The notes under the pieces: generated by a model
What the model saw: only the letters and a program-made list of their open reading frames with translations
Told to the model about the DNA's origin: nothing
Database searches by the model: none
Position numbers and translations under genes: made by a program
Source of the DNA: Chloroflexota bacterium
GTDB lineage: Bacteria > Chloroflexota > Dehalococcoidia > Lucifugimonadales > UBA1127
Direction: 5' to 3'
Assembly: GCA_028873745.1 (NCBI GenBank)
Contig: JAPPNT010000129.1
Span: 17,142 to 33,612, forward strand
DNA: 16,471 nucleotides
In this document: piece by piece, positions 1 to 9,271 of the stretch
Layout: every line of letters begins with the position of its first letter
How positions within the stretch are numbered: the first letter of the stretch is position 1

Positions 1-2491
1 CTGGCGCCGGCTCCGTGGGCTCCTCGACGGCGATGCCGAGGCGGGTGACGATCTCGCCGTCCTCGTCCACGTCGATGAGGATCGTGTCGCCCGGCACGTA
101 CTTGCCGGCGAGGATCTCCTCGGAGAGCTTGTCCTCCACCTTGCTCTGGATCACGCGGCGCAACGGCCGGGCGCCCAGGTGCGGGTCGTAGCCCTCTTCG
201 GCCAGCTTCTCCTTGGCGGCGATGGTGGCGTCGAGGTCCCGCTCTGCGTCCTTCACTTCCTGCCGCACCTGCTTGAGCATCAGGTCGACGATCTCGACGA
301 TGTGCTCCTGCTCCAGCGCGTGGAAGACCACGGACGCGTCGATGCGGTTCAGGAACTCCGGCCGGAAGAAGCGCTTGACCTCATCCATGACCTTGTCCCG
401 CATCCGCTCGTAGTCCTGCTCGAAGGCGCGGCCGTCGTTCTGCTTGGACGCGAAGCCCAGCCGCGTGTCGCGCTTGATCAGGTCGGAACCCAGGTTGCTG
501 GTCATGATGACGACGGCGTTGCGGAAGTCGACCTTGCGGCCCTTGGCGTCGGTCAGGTGACCGTCGTCGAAGATCTGCAGCAGGATATTGTAGACGTCCG
601 GGTGCGCCTTCTCGATCTCGTCCAGCAGGATGACCGAGTGCGGCTTGCGCCGGATGGCCTCCGTCAGCTGCCCGCCGTCGTCGTAGCCGATGTACCCGGG
701 CGGCGCGCCCACAAGCCGGGCGACGGTGTGCCGTTCCATGAACTCCGACATGTCCAGCCGTGTCAGGGCGTCGTCAGAGCCGAACAGGAACTCGGACAGG
801 GCCCGGGCCAGCTCCGTCTTGCCGACACCGGTGGGCCCGAGGAAGGTGAACACGCCCACGGGCCGGCGGGCGTCCTTCAGGCCGGAGCGGGCGCGCCGCA
901 CCGCCTTGGACACGGCCACGATGGCCTCGTCCTGGCCGATGATCCGGTTGTGCAGGTGCTCCTCCATGTGGAGCAGCCGCTCCGTCTCCTGCGTCTGCAG
1001 CCGGGTGACGGGGATGCCCGTCCACATGCCCACGACCTCTGCGATGTCGTCAGGCGTCACGACGGGTTGCTCGTTCTCCTTCTCCTCCTGCCACTCGCCC
1101 TCCAGGCTCTCCACCTTGCCGGCGAGGCTGAGCTCACGCTCGCGGAGCTCCGCGGCGTACTCGTACTGCTGATCGGAGAGGGCCTCTTCCTTCTCGCTGC
1201 GGACGCTCTCGAGCACCTTCATCGCCTCCTTGACGGAGAGCGGCATGGTGCTGTGGCGTATGCGCACGCGGGACGAGGCCTCATCCATGAGGTCAATGGC
1301 CTTGTCCGGCAGGAAGCGGTCCGGGATGAACCGGGCGGCGAGCCGCGCGGCTGTCGCCAGCGCCTCGTCGCTGATGATCAGGTTGTGATGCGTTTCGTAG
1401 TGGCCCTTGACGCGCTTCAGGATCTCCGTGGTGTCCTCCTCGGAGGGCTCCTCCACCAGGATGGGCTGGAAGCGCCGCTCCAAGGCGGGGTCGCGCTCCA
1501 CGTACTTGCGGTAGTCGTCCAGAGTCGTCGCGCCGATGACGCGGATCTCGCCGCGGGCCAGCGACGGCTTCAGGATGTTGGCGGCGTCCACCGCGCCCTC
1601 GGCCGCGCCGGCGCCTACCAGCGTGTGCATCTCGTCGATGAACAGGATGCAGTTCCCCGCGGTCTTGATCTCCTCCAGCACCTTCTTCAGGCGCTCCTCG
1701 AACTCGCCGCGGTACTTGGTGCCGGCGACCAGCGCGCCCATGTCGAGGGTGACCAGCCGCTTGCCCTTCAGCGTCTCCGGCACGTCGTTGTCGCTGATCC
1801 TCTGGGCCAGGGCCTCGACGATGGCCGTCTTGCCCACGCCGGGCTCGCCCATGAGCACCGGGTTGTTCTTGGTGCGACGCGAGAGGATCTGGACGGCCCG
1901 CTGCTGCTCCTTCTCGCGCCCCCAGACGCCGTCCAGCTTGCTGTTGCGGGCCAGCGCCGTCAGGTCGACGCCCAGCTGGTCGAGGATTGGGGTGCGGGTG
2001 GTGCCGGAGCTGCTGCCGCGGCCCTGCTGCTGTCCCGGGGACACGCTCTGGCTGAGCAGCCGCTGCGTCTCCGCCCGGACCTTGTCCAGCGTGACGCCCA
2101 GGCTCTCCAGCACGCCGGCGGCCACACCCTCGCCCTCGCGCATGAGGCCGATGAGCAGGTGCTCCGTGCCGATGTAGTGGTGGCTCATGCGCCGGGCCTC
2201 GTCGACCGCCAGCTCGATGACGCGCTTGGCGCGGGGGGTCAGGCCGATGTTCTCGCCGGAAACGGGCTTCTCTCCGCGGCCGATGATGAACTCGACGGCG
2301 GAGCGGACCTTGCTCAGCTCGATCCCCAGGTTGCTGAGGACTCGAGCGGCCACGCCCTCGGTCTCTCGCACAAGACCAAGAAGGATGTGCTCGGTCCCGA
2401 TATAGTTGTGGTTGAACCGGAGCGCCTCCTCCTGTGACAGAGAGAGGACCCTGCGTGCCCGTTCCGAGAACTTCTCAAACCTGCTTGCCAT
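1..2491 (-). CDS. clpC: ATP-dependent Clp protease ATP-binding subunit ClpC (3' end cut by window edge)
   Basis: Hsp100 AAA+ unfoldase that feeds substrates to the ClpP peptidase in the cytoplasm. The frame is open from the ATG at 2491 to the left edge, giving 830 codons, so only the last few residues can be missing (ClpC is usually about 810-850 aa). Seen in order: two Clp_N repeats in the first ~150 residues (EHILLGLVRETEGVAARVL, then EHLLIGLMREGEGVAAGVL); D1 Walker A GEPGVGKT near residue 213 with Walker B LFIDE; a UVR-like middle segment near 430-460 (QQYEYAAELRERE); D2 Walker A GPTGVGKTE near 550 with Walker B ILLDE; and LGF near 678, matching the ClpP-docking tripeptide. The middle segment and Clp_N repeats favour ClpC over ClpA or ClpB. 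It lies 75 bp behind the S1 gene, probably in one transcript. No ctsR, mcsA or mcsB lies next to it. Confidence 0.97.
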   Translation of the reverse strand, partial: MASRFEKFSERARRVLSLSQEEALRFNHNYIGTEHILLGLVRETEGVAARVLSNLGIELSKVRSAVEFIIGRGEKPVSGENIGLTPRAKRVIELAVDEARRMSHHYIGTEHLLIGLMREGEGVAAGVLESLGVTLDKVRAETQRLLSQSVSPGQQQGRGSSSGTTRTPILDQLGVDLTALARNSKLDGVWGREKEQQRAVQILSRRTKNNPVLMGEPGVGKTAIVEALAQRISDNDVPETLKGKRLVTLDMGALVAGTKYRGEFEERLKKVLEEIKTAGNCILFIDEMHTLVGAGAAEGAVDAANILKPSLARGEIRVIGATTLDDYRKYVERDPALERRFQPILVEEPSEEDTTEILKRVKGHYETHHNLIISDEALATAARLAARFIPDRFLPDKAIDLMDEASSRVRIRHSTMPLSVKEAMKVLESVRSEKEEALSDQQYEYAAELRERELSLAGKVESLEGEWQEEKENEQPVVTPDDIAEVVGMWTGIPVTRLQTQETERLLHMEEHLHNRIIGQDEAIVAVSKAVRRARSGLKDARRPVGVFTFLGPTGVGKTELARALSEFLFGSDDALTRLDMSEFMERHTVARLVGAPPGYIGYDDGGQLTEAIRRKPHSVILLDEIEKAHPDVYNILLQIFDDGHLTDAKGRKVDFRNAVVIMTSNLGSDLIKRDTRLGFASKQNDGRAFEQDYERMRDKVMDEVKRFFRPEFLNRIDASVVFHALEQEHIVEIVDLMLKQVRQEVKDAERDLDATIAAKEKLAEEGYDPHLGARPLRRVIQSKVEDKLSEEILAGKYVPGDTILIDVDEDGEIVTRLGIAVEEPTEPAP

Positions 2492-2519
2492 GGCCTACCC
2501 CCAACCCTGTTTTGTCTGG

Positions 2520-2577
2520 GCGGGTCTCCCGCAAACTCTGAAACGGCGAACGCCCAGTATCAGGAGCTATAGCTCCT
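2520..2577 (-). repeat. Hairpin-rich spacer between the S1 gene and clpC
   Basis: Three short inverted repeats lie between the two genes. A perfect 16-bp palindrome AGGAGCTATAGCTCCT (2562-2577) contains the S1 stop codon. GGCG-AA-CGCC lies at 2545-2554. GCGGG-TCT-CCCGC (2520-2532) ends about 29 nt upstream of the clpC ATG. None is followed by a U-run, so none is a classical terminator. They could set mRNA processing, stability or ClpC translation; that role is inferred. Confidence 0.45.
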
Positions 2578-3688
2578 CCAGCGCTCGCCTTCTGCTCAGC
2601 GATAGGCGGTGTCTTTCGGGGTCCACGTTGAGGATTTTGAGTTCCAGGACCTCGCCTTCGTGCACCGCCTCTCGCGGATGTTCAATGTGCCTGCTGCTGA
2701 GTTCGGAAATGTGGATGAGGCCTTCAACTCCCTCATCAATCTGAGCAAATGCGCCGAAACTTGTCAACCGGGTTATTGTCCCGTTAACGATTTGTCCGGC
2801 AGAAAAGTTCTCAGTTACCCAGTCCCACGGCTCCGGGTTGAGGCGGCGGAGGCTCAGGGATATCCGCTGCCGCTCCTGGTCAACCTTGAGCACCATGACG
2901 GTGACCTCTTCACCAACCTTGACGATCTGCTCCGGGTCCGCGACCGGCTGCCACGAGAGCTCCGAGGTGTGGATCAGGCCGTCGGCGCCTCCGAGGTCGA
3001 CGAAGACGCCGAACTTGGAGATGCCGCTCACCTTGCCGGTACGGGTCTCCCCCTCCTCCAACTCCTCCATCAGGCGGGCCTTCTGGGCCTCCCGCGCGCT
3101 CTGCCACGCCAGCCGCTCCGACAGGATGGCGCGGCGCCGGCGCCGGTCCACCTCCAGCACCTTGTAGTCAGACGGCTCCCCCGTGCTGACCGGGCCGCCG
3201 CTCTCCGCCTGCTGGCGCTGATCGCGGGTGGCGGGGAGCAGGTGGGAGAGGGGGACGAACGCCTGCACACCTTCCACCAGCACCACGGCGCCGCCGCGGT
3301 TGTGCTCGATGATCACGCCCTGCACCAGCTCGCCGGAATCGACTGCCTTCTCGAGGATGACCCAGCCCTGCTCGCTGCGGGCGCGGTCGAGAGACAGCAG
3401 GGCGGTGCCCTCATCTCTCTCGGTTTGTAAAACGTAGGCTACGAGGGGTGTCCCGACTTCCAGGGCGGCGAGCGCGTCCGGCGTCAGGCTGCGGGCCTCC
3501 CTGGCGGGAATGATGCCCTCTGACTTGCCGCCGACGTTGACCAGGATCCCTTCCTGGTCGACGCGCATGACCACGCCCTCAACGACTTCTCCCCGCCGGA
3601 GGTCCTTCCAGCCGCCCTCCAGCTCCAGGAGTTCTCCCATGGTCATGGTTTCTGGGGTCTGTTCATGTGGCGAGGAGACCACGGTCAC
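2567..3688 (-). CDS. rpsA: Ribosomal protein S1-like protein with four S1 domains
   Basis: RNA-binding protein of the 30S ribosomal protein S1 family, expected to help mRNA bind the ribosome. It has 373 aa and four OB-fold S1 repeats at about residues 33-101, 118-191, 213-281 and 297-367. The last two are most typical (SKFGVFVDLGGADGLIHTSE and SFGAFAQIDEGVEGLIHISE). Four repeats match the short S1 forms of Gram-positive and Chloroflexota-type bacteria rather than the six-repeat form of E. coli. The predicted start is GTG at 3688, about 26 nt after the inferred transcription start. Two ATG codons at residues 15 and 17 are alternatives with no better ribosome-binding site. It is first in a likely two-gene unit with clpC. 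A general S1-domain RNA-binding protein cannot be excluded. Confidence 0.88.
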   Translation of the reverse strand: MTVVSSPHEQTPETMTMGELLELEGGWKDLRRGEVVEGVVMRVDQEGILVNVGGKSEGIIPAREARSLTPDALAALEVGTPLVAYVLQTERDEGTALLSLDRARSEQGWVILEKAVDSGELVQGVIIEHNRGGAVVLVEGVQAFVPLSHLLPATRDQRQQAESGGPVSTGEPSDYKVLEVDRRRRRAILSERLAWQSAREAQKARLMEELEEGETRTGKVSGISKFGVFVDLGGADGLIHTSELSWQPVADPEQIVKVGEEVTVMVLKVDQERQRISLSLRRLNPEPWDWVTENFSAGQIVNGTITRLTSFGAFAQIDEGVEGLIHISELSSRHIEHPREAVHEGEVLELKILNVDPERHRLSLSRRRALEEL

Positions 3689-3720
3689 TACCTGCCGCTT
3701 CCCGAGTCCAAGACGCCCTC

Positions 3721-3749
3721 ATTGTAGCTTTCCCGATATGTCATGTAAA
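3721..3749 (-). promoter_or_regulatory. Sigma70-type promoter of the S1-clpC unit
   Basis: On the minus strand, -35 TTTACA (3749-3744), a 17-bp spacer and -10 TACAAT (3726-3721) each match consensus at 5 of 6 positions. The start site should fall near 3714, giving a short leader before the GTG at 3688. No CIRCE (TTAGCACTC-N9-GAGTGCTAA) or CtsR-type operator is visible. A small inverted repeat CACGA-GTC-TCGTG (3779-3791) lies upstream of the -35 box and could be an operator. Confidence 0.75.
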
Positions 3750-3827
3750 GGTTATTCGCCCCGTTTGACAGCCTTGACACGAGTCTCGTGAATGCCTCGG
3801 TCAAGGAAGCGCGTCCCTATCTGAGAT

Positions 3828-3851
3828 AACGCCGGGAAGGGCTGCGGCGTT
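3828..3851 (-). terminator. Possible weak terminator after the GyrI-like gene
   Basis: A 7-bp inverted repeat AACGCCG/CGGCGTT with a 10-nt loop starts 16 nt after the stop codon of the GyrI-like gene, before the S1 promoter. No U-run follows, so it is at best a non-canonical terminator or a 3'-stabilising hairpin. Confidence 0.3.
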
Positions 3852-3867
3852 CCCTTTCGCGGGCGGC

Positions 3868-4329
3868 TCAGCGTACCGGGAAGAAGATGTCGGTGCGCCA
3901 CTTCGACTGGTCAGGCTCGGCGCCCGGGTCCGTGACGTAGACCTCCCACGGCGGCCCGGCGGGCTCCAGGCCCTGCGACCCCATCCACGACAGCAGCGCG
4001 TTCCACGACTGTGGCAGGTTGTCGTACGGGCCCATGTGCGTGACTGTCGCGACGGTGCACGCGGGGAGCTCGCCGGCCCGCACGCGGCCCGTGCCCACCA
4101 TCGGCGACGCCACGGGCATGCCGCACTCGAAGTCGACGTTGACGCCGTCCATGTCGTAGTAGCGCGTGAAGGGCATGCCGGACGGCTGCCCGCCCTGCCC
4201 GGCGATGTGCCCGTACACCTCGCCGAAGAGCTCGCCAAGGAGCTCCGGGAGCTGGTGGGCGGTGGTCGTCGCGTGGATGGTCAGGACGTGCTGGGCCTCG
4301 GTCTGCCTGGTCTCGAACTCGTAGTCCAT
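3868..4329 (-). CDS. GyrI-like (SOUL/AraC effector-binding fold) small-molecule-binding domain protein
   Basis: Single-domain protein of about 153 aa resembling the GyrI-like ligand-binding domains that also form the C-terminus of BmrR/Rob-type regulators. It carries no DNA-binding domain. The C-terminal pattern WEVYVTDPG...KWRTDIFFPV and the central THMGPYDNLPQSW are typical of this family, and the Glu in the EVY strand is the usual ligand-contact position. The start chosen is ATG at 4329: GGAG lies 9 nt upstream, whereas the ATG at 4338 directly abuts that GGAG. The frame stays open further upstream to 4449, but that part lies inside the 5S rRNA and is not credible. The ligand is unknown. 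Members have been linked to drug or toxin binding and to cyclopropanoid hydrolysis; no specific role is assigned here. Confidence 0.85.
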   Translation of the reverse strand: MDYEFETRQTEAQHVLTIHATTTAHQLPELLGELFGEVYGHIAGQGGQPSGMPFTRYYDMDGVNVDFECGMPVASPMVGTGRVRAGELPACTVATVTHMGPYDNLPQSWNALLSWMGSQGLEPAGPPWEVYVTDPGAEPDQSKWRTDIFFPVR

Positions 4330-4411
4330 CGCTCGCATCTCCGTTAGGTGTCCGGTTCGTTGAAATCGGGGGCATATGGATGCTGGGGGTGCGTGCGCTT
4401 GCGCGGGGCAC

Positions 4412-4423
4412 AAAAAAAGAAGC
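4412..4423 (-). terminator. U-run directly behind 5S rRNA (probable rRNA terminator)
   Basis: Seven consecutive T on the minus strand (4418-4412) start 6 nt after the 5S 3' end. The only strong upstream GC stem is 5S helix I itself, so termination would have to use that helix or be Rho-assisted. Confidence 0.4.
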
Positions 4424-4543
4424 CCCCGGGCAACGGCCGATTTTCCCACCCCCTCCCGGAGGCAGTATCGTTGGCGCTGAGGCGTTTCACTTCCGTGTTC
4501 GGAATGGGAACGGGTGGTTCCACCTCGCTCTAGTCACCCGGGG
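4424..4543 (-). rRNA. rrf: 5S ribosomal RNA
   Basis: The minus strand gives a 120-nt RNA. Its ends form an 11-bp helix I: CCCCGGGUGAC (4543-4533) with GUUGCCCGGGG (4434-4424), including G-U pairs. The internal conserved 5S block CCCAUUCCGAACACGGAAGU and the run GAUACUGCC are present. It lies about 90 bp behind 23S rRNA, as expected for a 23S-5S unit. The ends are inferred from helix I pairing. Confidence 0.95.
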
Positions 4544-4567
4544 AATGCTTCACATGACGCACGCGGC

Positions 4568-4585
4568 GTCCCGGTAAACCGGGAC
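4568..4585 (-). repeat. Hairpin in the 23S-5S spacer
   Basis: GTCCCGGT/ACCGGGAC forms an 8-bp perfect inverted repeat around a 2-nt centre, realistically a 7-bp stem with a 4-nt loop. A second small hairpin, GGGG/CCCC, lies at 4612-4624. Both are in the processed spacer between 23S and 5S and are candidate RNase cleavage sites; that role is inferred. Confidence 0.55.
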
Positions 4586-4623
4586 GGGGATGAAGAGCAA
4601 ATCTCACGTTTGGGGAGAAGCCC

Positions 4624-4636
4624 CGAGCCTTGGAGT

Positions 4637-4644
<8 letters not shown>
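4624..4644 (-). repeat. 3' arm of the 23S rRNA processing stem
   Basis: This 21-nt arm pairs with 7599-7619 at the other end of 23S with a single mismatch. The inner 8 bp are the terminal helix of mature 23S (GGGGAAGG/CCUUCCCC). The outer 13 positions extend it as the long double-stranded stem typical of RNase III pre-rRNA processing. Confidence 0.85.
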
Positions 4645-7598
<2,954 letters not shown>

Positions 7599-7606
<8 letters not shown>

Positions 7607-7619
7607 ACTACAAGGCTCG
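7599..7619 (-). repeat. 5' arm of the 23S rRNA processing stem
   Basis: Complementary to 4624-4644 except for one base. Together the arms close the whole 23S rRNA in a 21-bp stem and help fix the rRNA boundaries. Confidence 0.85.
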
Positions 7620-7694
7620 ATGCTGCTCCCTTACTTGCTTTAGACTTGCTCTTCAGTTGGTAACGTGCGTTCTTCCGAGGCCTGGGCGAGGGAC

Positions 7695-7730
7695 AAAAAA
7701 ACGGCGCTCCGGGGAGCCTCCCCGGCCGCC
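7695..7730 (-). terminator. Intrinsic terminator-like hairpin in the 23S leader
   Basis: On the minus strand, a 7-bp stem CCGGGGA/TCCCCGG with a 3-nt loop is extended at its base by 4 bp (CGCC/GGCG across a small internal loop) and followed by seven T (7701-7695). This is a textbook Rho-independent terminator. It lies about 95 nt downstream of the inferred rRNA start and about 90 nt upstream of mature 23S. It could stop tlyA-folB read-through, attenuate the rRNA unit, or end a separate small RNA. Confidence 0.8.
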
Positions 7731-7800
7731 GCCTGGGATCCCTCACGGGTTGCGTGCTATGCGCTGCCCTGCATTCCCTGTCCTTCAGAAGAGTGAAACC

Positions 7801-7830
7801 ACTATACCGCAGCCGTTTTCAGCCCGTCAA
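7801..7830 (-). promoter_or_regulatory. Promoter of the 23S-5S rRNA unit
   Basis: On the minus strand, -35 TTGACG (7830-7825), an 18-bp spacer and -10 TATAGT (7806-7801) each match at 5 of 6 positions. It lies immediately behind the folB stop codon, and the expected start is near 7794. It is the best promoter found between folB and 23S; no better one was seen between the terminator-like hairpin and 23S. Confidence 0.75.
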
Positions 7831-7858
7831 GGGCCGTTTCCGTCCGATTTTCGACCCT

Positions 7859-8224
7859 TCACCGGCGCCGGTACACCTCCACGGCGGCCCCGCTCAGCAC
7901 CGCGCCCGGTATCGGCGGCGAGGGCTTCGTCACGCGAACCCGCACACCGCGCACCGGCTGCTCCTCCAGGACCCGCCCGGCGATGCGTTCCGCGACGGCC
8001 TCGATGAGCCGCCGCGAGTCGCCCTCGACGACGTCCCGCGCCGCCGCGTACACGGCCACGTAGTTCACGGCCTGCGCGATGTCGTCCGTCTCCCCCGCAG
8101 CGCGGGTGTCCGTGTCCAGCTCCACGTCGACGATGAAGCGCTGCCCGATGCGCTGCTCCTCGTCCGTCACGCCGTGAAAGCCGTAGAACACCATGCCGGT
8201 CAGGATGATCCTGTCGTCAGCCAA
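7859..8224 (-). CDS. folB: Dihydroneopterin aldolase
   Basis: Cytoplasmic enzyme of folate synthesis that cleaves 7,8-dihydroneopterin to 6-hydroxymethyl-7,8-dihydropterin and glycolaldehyde. The 121 aa match the family length. Signature segments are FYGFHGVTDEEQRIGQ near the N-terminus, with Glu23 aligning to the pterin-anchoring/catalytic region; Tyr55 in VNYVAVY; and VTKPSPPIPGA with the catalytic-type Lys100. The start is TTG at 8224, chosen because a strong ribosome-binding site (AAGGGAGG) sits 6 nt upstream; the next ATG would delete the first conserved strand. It lies 20 bp behind tlyA and is almost certainly co-transcribed with it. No other folate genes are in the window. Confidence 0.95.
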   Translation of the reverse strand: MADDRIILTGMVFYGFHGVTDEEQRIGQRFIVDVELDTDTRAAGETDDIAQAVNYVAVYAAARDVVEGDSRRLIEAVAERIAGRVLEEQPVRGVRVRVTKPSPPIPGAVLSGAAVEVYRRR

Positions 8225-8230
8225 CGCGCG

Positions 8231-8240
8231 CCTCCCTTCT
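8231..8240 (-). promoter_or_regulatory. Ribosome-binding site fixing the folB TTG start
   Basis: AGAAGGGAGG on the minus strand, 6 nt before TTG at 8224. It is one of the strongest Shine-Dalgarno sequences in the window and supports the unusual TTG start. Confidence 0.75.
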
Positions 8241-8244
8241 CGGC

Positions 8245-9003
8245 CTACGTTCCTTCACGCTCGCCGGCGTCACCGCCGGCCTCCAGCAGCACGAAAAACT
8301 CCCGGTTGCCGTCGCCGCCTGTGATGGGCGACGGCGCGATGCCCCGCAGCCGGTGCCCCTGCCGGATGGCCCACTGCGCGAAATCGCCGACGACCGCCGC
8401 GTGCGTCTTCGCGTCACGGACGATGCCGCCCCGCCCGACGGCCTCGCGCTCCGCCTCGAACTGCGGCTTCACCAGCACGAGCATCCGCCCGCGATGCCGC
8501 ACGTGCGCGGCCATCTGCGGCAGCACCAGCCGCAGCGAGATGAACGACACGTCGGCGACGGCCAGGTCCACCGGCTCCGGCAGCGGGAACGGGTTGCGGG
8601 CGTTGACGCCCTCGAACGAGGTCACGCGCGCGTCCTGCCGCAGCTTATGCGCCAGCTGCCCCCGCCCCACGTCGACGGCGTAGGCGCGGGCCGCCCCGTG
8701 CTGCAGCAGGCAGTCCGTGAAGCCGCCCGTCGACGCGCCCACGTCCAGCACCACGGTCCCCGCCGGGTCGATGCCGAAGGCGTCCAGCGCCCCCGCCATC
8801 TTCTCGCCGCCGCGCCCGACGTAGGGCAGCGGCGCGCGCACGTCGATGCCCGCGCCAGCGGCGACGGCCGTGCCCGGCTTGGTGACCGGGCGTCCATCGA
8901 CGGACACGCTGCCCGCCATGAGCAGCGCCTGCGCCTTCTCCCGCGTCGGTGCAAGCCCCCGCTCCACCATCACCACGTCGATACGACTGCGCTTCGTCGC
9001 CAT
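8245..9003 (-). CDS. tlyA: TlyA family rRNA (cytidine-2'-O)-methyltransferase
   Basis: S-adenosylmethionine-dependent 2'-O-methyltransferase. In mycobacteria TlyA methylates C1409 of 16S and C1920 of 23S rRNA and thereby makes ribosomes sensitive to capreomycin. It has 252 aa: an N-terminal S4 RNA-binding domain (about residues 7-65, RIDVVMVERGL...REKAQALLMAG) followed by an FtsJ/RrmJ-type Rossmann domain with SAM motif DVGASTGGF at 87-95. Candidates for the conserved K-D-K-E set are Lys68, Asp151 (VADVSFISL), Lys179 (LVKPQFE) and Glu183. The start chosen is ATG at 9003. An in-frame ATG at 9069 would add 22 residues translated from a dispersed repeat and is rejected. It lies next to the 23S gene, one of its expected substrates. 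Older 'hemolysin' annotations of this family are unreliable. Confidence 0.95.
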   Translation of the reverse strand: MATKRSRIDVVMVERGLAPTREKAQALLMAGSVSVDGRPVTKPGTAVAAGAGIDVRAPLPYVGRGGEKMAGALDAFGIDPAGTVVLDVGASTGGFTDCLLQHGAARAYAVDVGRGQLAHKLRQDARVTSFEGVNARNPFPLPEPVDLAVADVSFISLRLVLPQMAAHVRHRGRMLVLVKPQFEAEREAVGRGGIVRDAKTHAAVVGDFAQWAIRQGHRLRGIAPSPITGGDGNREFFVLLEAGGDAGEREGT

Positions 9004-9022
9004 ATTCCGCGCTCTCACCCGC

Positions 9023-9066
9023 TCATCCTGAGCTTGTCGAAGGATCGCCCTGAGGCTCTCGAGGGG
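9023..9066. repeat. Dispersed repeats A and B (CCTGAGCTTGTCGAAGG family)
   Basis: Unit A (9023-9045) reads TCATCCTGAGCTTGTCGAAG then GAT. Unit B (9045-9066) is a diverged relative, CCCTGAGGCTCTCGAGGGG, abutting A. Units of this type are commonly scattered between genes in many genomes, including Chloroflexota (recalled, not searched). Related copies occur here at 9131-9154 and 12675-12702. Confidence 0.65.
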
Positions 9067-9080
9067 CATCCCCGCTACCG

Positions 9081-9107
9081 TTTTTCCGGCGAAAGCCGGA
9101 ATCCAGT
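9081..9107. repeat. Dispersed repeat C, hairpin TTCCGGC-GAAA-GCCGGAA followed by TCCAG
   Basis: A 7-bp perfect stem (9084-9090 with 9095-9101) closed by a GAAA tetraloop, followed by TCCAG. It has the same architecture as repeat E at 9165-9193 (stem, 4-nt loop, stem, TCCAG) with different stem bases, which suggests one repeat family whose stem covaries. Confidence 0.65.
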
Positions 9108-9130
9108 GGGGCGGCCGGGAGGGGCCACGT

Positions 9131-9154
9131 TCGCCCTGAGCCTCTCGAAGGGGG
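9131..9154. repeat. Dispersed repeat D (CCCTGAGCCTCTCGAAGGGG)
   Basis: Close to repeat B, differing mainly at one internal base and one inserted A. Imperfect dyad with CCCT and AGGG ends. Confidence 0.65.
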
Positions 9155-9164
9155 CCGCACCCCC

Positions 9165-9193
9165 GTCATTCCCGCGCAGGCGGGAATCCAGCG
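9165..9193. repeat. Dispersed repeat E, hairpin TTCCCGC-GCAG-GCGGGAA followed by TCCAG
   Basis: Perfect 7-bp stem (9169-9175 with 9180-9186), 4-nt loop and trailing TCCAG. This is a very widespread intergenic palindromic unit type in bacterial genomes. It lies just upstream of the ubiA-like promoter. Confidence 0.75.
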
Positions 9194-9201
9194 CCGCGCC
9201 G

Positions 9202-9231
9202 TTGACGATGCCCCGCCGCACTTCCTATGAT
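9202..9231 (+). promoter_or_regulatory. Promoter of the UbiA-family gene
   Basis: -35 TTGACG (9202-9207), an 18-bp spacer and -10 TATGAT (9226-9231). The start is expected near 9238, so the ATG codons at 9227 and 9230 lie inside or at the -10 box and cannot initiate translation of this transcript. This supports the GTG start at 9272. Confidence 0.7.
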
Positions 9232-9271
9232 GCGGCACATCGCGCTCCGTATGAAAGGGGGGACTGCGCTG

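Noticed and set aside
179..2437. 752-codon plus-strand open frame opposite clpC
   Set aside because: Antisense shadow of clpC. It is Leu/Val/Asp/Arg-rich and low in Lys, as expected from high-GC complementary frames, and has no recognisable domain.
4330..4449. Longer N-terminus for the GyrI-like protein
   Set aside because: It would start inside the 5S rRNA gene and cross its U-run.
7695..7794. The 23S leader as 4.5S/SRP RNA or another known small RNA
   Set aside because: The SRP core motifs (GGTCAGG, GGAAG, AGCAGCC) are absent and no known riboswitch core was recognised.
8245..9003. TlyA as a hemolysin
   Set aside because: S4 plus FtsJ methyltransferase motifs are complete; the hemolysin name in this family is historical and not supported by the sequence.
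9004..9069. Upstream ATG adding 22 residues to TlyA
   Set aside because: The extra residues are translated repeat DNA (units A and B); ATG at 9003 gives a family-typical N-terminus.
9227..9271. Upstream ATG starts for the UbiA-family gene
   Set aside because: ATG at 9227 lies inside the -10 box, and ATG at 9251 has no ribosome-binding site; GTG at 9272 does.
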